The notes beneath the pieces are model-generated. The model searched no databases, was not told the origin of the DNA, and worked only from the letters and a program-made list of their open reading frames with translations. A stretch of DNA of 6,647 bases from an uncultured bacterium (lineage in GTDB: Bacteria; Chloroflexota; Anaerolineae; JACIWP01), in the NCBI GenBank assembly GCA_903872005.1, contig CAIQJD010000218.1:1-6647 (forward strand), read 5' to 3'. The stretch's first letter is position 1; the number at the start of each line of letters is the position of its first letter. Positions 5,785 to 6,647 of this stretch are shown in pieces. The position numbers and the translations under genes were made by a program.

Positions 5785-6531
5785 TCAGGGGATGATCAAC
5801 ACCTGGCCGGCGAAGATACGGTCGGGGTTGGTGATGTCGTTCGCCTTCATGATGGCATCCATCGTGACCCCATACTGGGCGGCGATGACGCTCAGGACTT
5901 CGCCGGACTTCACGGTATGGGTGCGCTGGCCGGCTGCGACCGTTGGCGTTGGGCGCGGCGCTGGGATGATCAGGCGTTGGCCGATGAAGACCTGATTGGC
6001 CGACTTGAGGCCATTGGCTTCCACGATGGCGTCAATGGACACGCCGTATTTCTGGGCGATGACGCTCAGGCTTTCGCCGGCGACCACCAGATGGGTGAAG
6101 CTCGTCCCCACGGGCGATGGGGCCAGCGTGGCGGCCGGCGAAGGCGCGACGGTCGGGGCGCTGGCCGTCGCCGAAACGGCCGGCTGCGCTGTGGCCGCGG
6201 CGGCCGTCGGCGGAAGGGCCGTAGCCGGAGCGGACGTGGCGGCCGGGGTCAACGTGGCGACGGCCGGCGGCCGGGTCGGCGTGACGGTCGGGACCAGCGT
6301 CGGCGGCTGGGGCGTCGGCGTGTCGGTAGCGGTCGGCTCTGGGCGTTCCGTGGCCGTCGCGGTGACAAATAGGAGCTTGGCTTCTGCGCCACGCGTATAG
6401 GTCGGCTTGGGCGTGCGCGTGGGGGTAGGCTGGGCCGGCCTTGGCCCGCCCCACAGGCTATAGATGGCGCTGAAGACGAGATAGTTGACCAGCACCAGCG
6501 CGATGACCAGGCTAATGGTGCGACCTTTCAT
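5785..6531 (-). CDS. Membrane-anchored protein with two C-terminal LysM domains and a Thr/Pro-rich linker
   Basis: This 248-residue envelope protein should bind peptidoglycan or related GlcNAc-containing glycans through LysM domains. Residues 5-27 form one hydrophobic segment (ISLVIALVLVNYLVFSAIYSLW) after the basic MKGR. There is no clear signal-peptidase or lipobox site, so it is probably an uncleaved N-in anchor. Residues about 30-143 are a low-complexity Pro/Thr/Ala linker with TPTP-like repeats, suited to spanning wall or being glycosylated. Two LysM domains follow: 145-190 (HLVVAGESLSVIAQKYGV ... IGQRLIIP) and 204-248 (HTVKSGEVLSVIAAQYGV ... AGQVLIIP). The protein ends exactly at the second LysM and has no catalytic domain, suggesting an anchoring, scaffold or sensing role. 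ATG at 6531 is chosen over a TTG at 6546 because GAGAGGAGG precedes it by 4 nt. It is convergent with the glycosyltransferase gene and has its own promoter. Confidence 0.9.
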   Translation of the reverse strand: MKGRTISLVIALVLVNYLVFSAIYSLWGGPRPAQPTPTRTPKPTYTRGAEAKLLFVTATATERPEPTATDTPTPQPPTLVPTVTPTRPPAVATLTPAATSAPATALPPTAAAATAQPAVSATASAPTVAPSPAATLAPSPVGTSFTHLVVAGESLSVIAQKYGVSIDAIVEANGLKSANQVFIGQRLIIPAPRPTPTVAAGQRTHTVKSGEVLSVIAAQYGVTMDAIMKANDITNPDRIFAGQVLIIP

Positions 6532-6535
6532 GTCG

Positions 6536-6544
6536 CCTCCTCTC
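6536..6544 (-). promoter_or_regulatory. Strong ribosome binding site of the LysM gene
   Basis: On the - strand this reads GAGAGGAGG, followed by CGAC and ATG at 6531. It overlaps the alternative TTG start at 6546, which would add five residues and has no comparable site upstream, so the ATG is preferred. Confidence 0.8.
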
Positions 6545-6564
6545 AAATGGCTGCGCTTTATGTC

Positions 6565-6593
6565 ATTATATCACGACGCCGGCGCGCGCGCAA
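6565..6593 (-). promoter_or_regulatory. Extended -10 promoter of the LysM gene
   Basis: Read on the - strand, a perfect TATAAT (6570-6565) is directly preceded by TGA (6573-6571), an extended -10 element. A poor -35 candidate, TTGCGC (6593-6588), stands 17 bp upstream. Transcription should start near 6558, giving a leader of under 30 nt. The -10 element is convincing; the -35 matches only TTG. The same extended -10 layout is used at 73-101. Confidence 0.65.
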
Positions 6594-6625
6594 AAAGCCG
6601 GCGACCGGTTCTGCCCGGGCCACGC

Positions 6626-6647
6626 AAAAGGCTGCGCCGGCCGGCTC
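6626..6647 (-). terminator. Possible cut-off terminator of a gene beyond the right edge
   Basis: On the - strand, a GC-rich arm GAGCCGGCCGGCGCAGCC (6647-6630) runs into TTTT (6629-6626). This looks like the right half of an intrinsic terminator whose left half would lie outside the window. A second GC-rich block followed by TTTTT (6596-6592) lies closer to the LysM promoter. Because the pairing partner is not visible, this is tentative. Confidence 0.25.

Noticed and set aside
5716..6400. + strand open frames across the LysM gene
   Set aside because: They are Gly/Arg- or Val/Ala-rich shadows. The - strand frame gives two clear LysM domains, an anchor and a strong ribosome binding site.

Overview
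The window is GC-rich DNA, about two-thirds G+C by eye, with an unusual density of the hexamer GCCGGC. It most resembles a Chloroflexota genome (Anaerolineae-like). That placement is an inference from three features: a membrane-anchored LysM protein with a long Thr/Pro/Ala linker, a GT39-type membrane glycosyltransferase carrying beta-sandwich tails, and a neighbouring lipoprotein glycoside hydrolase. No rRNA or marker gene is present to confirm it.

Layout. Positions 1-72 hold only a short inverted repeat. A near-perfect extended -10 promoter (73-101) starts a leader of about 135 nt. The leader has a repeat/hairpin at the transcription start and a possible pseudoknot. It leads into three closely spaced + strand genes: a PLP-dependent class I aminotransferase (242-1405), a clan GH-A-like lipoprotein glycoside hydrolase (1443-3062), and a GT39/PMT-like membrane glycosyltransferase (3070-5502). 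The gaps are 37 and 7 nt with no obvious terminator, so one transcript is plausible. A 282-nt, relatively AT-rich stretch (5503-5784) follows, with a weak candidate small membrane-peptide ORF and a hairpin. The last gene, convergent on the - strand, is a two-LysM cell-wall protein (5785-6531) with its own extended -10 promoter (6565-6593). The right end (6594-6647) may hold the end of a terminator for a gene outside the window.

How the genes fit together. The lipoprotein hydrolase and the membrane glycosyltransferase form a plausible cell-surface glycan pair: one adds sugar from a lipid-linked donor outside the membrane, the other cleaves or trims glycan there. The LysM protein also works at the envelope but is transcribed separately. 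The aminotransferase is amino-acid metabolism and may share only the promoter.

The most notable object is a 66-nt palindromic element (3598-3663) inside the glycosyltransferase gene. It is exactly 22 codons long, keeps the reading frame, contains perfect 18-bp arms around a 2-nt loop, and lies between two predicted membrane helices. It looks like a mobile palindromic repeat that inserted into a coding region and is now translated. I found no CRISPR array, tRNA, rRNA, transposase or recognisable defence system.
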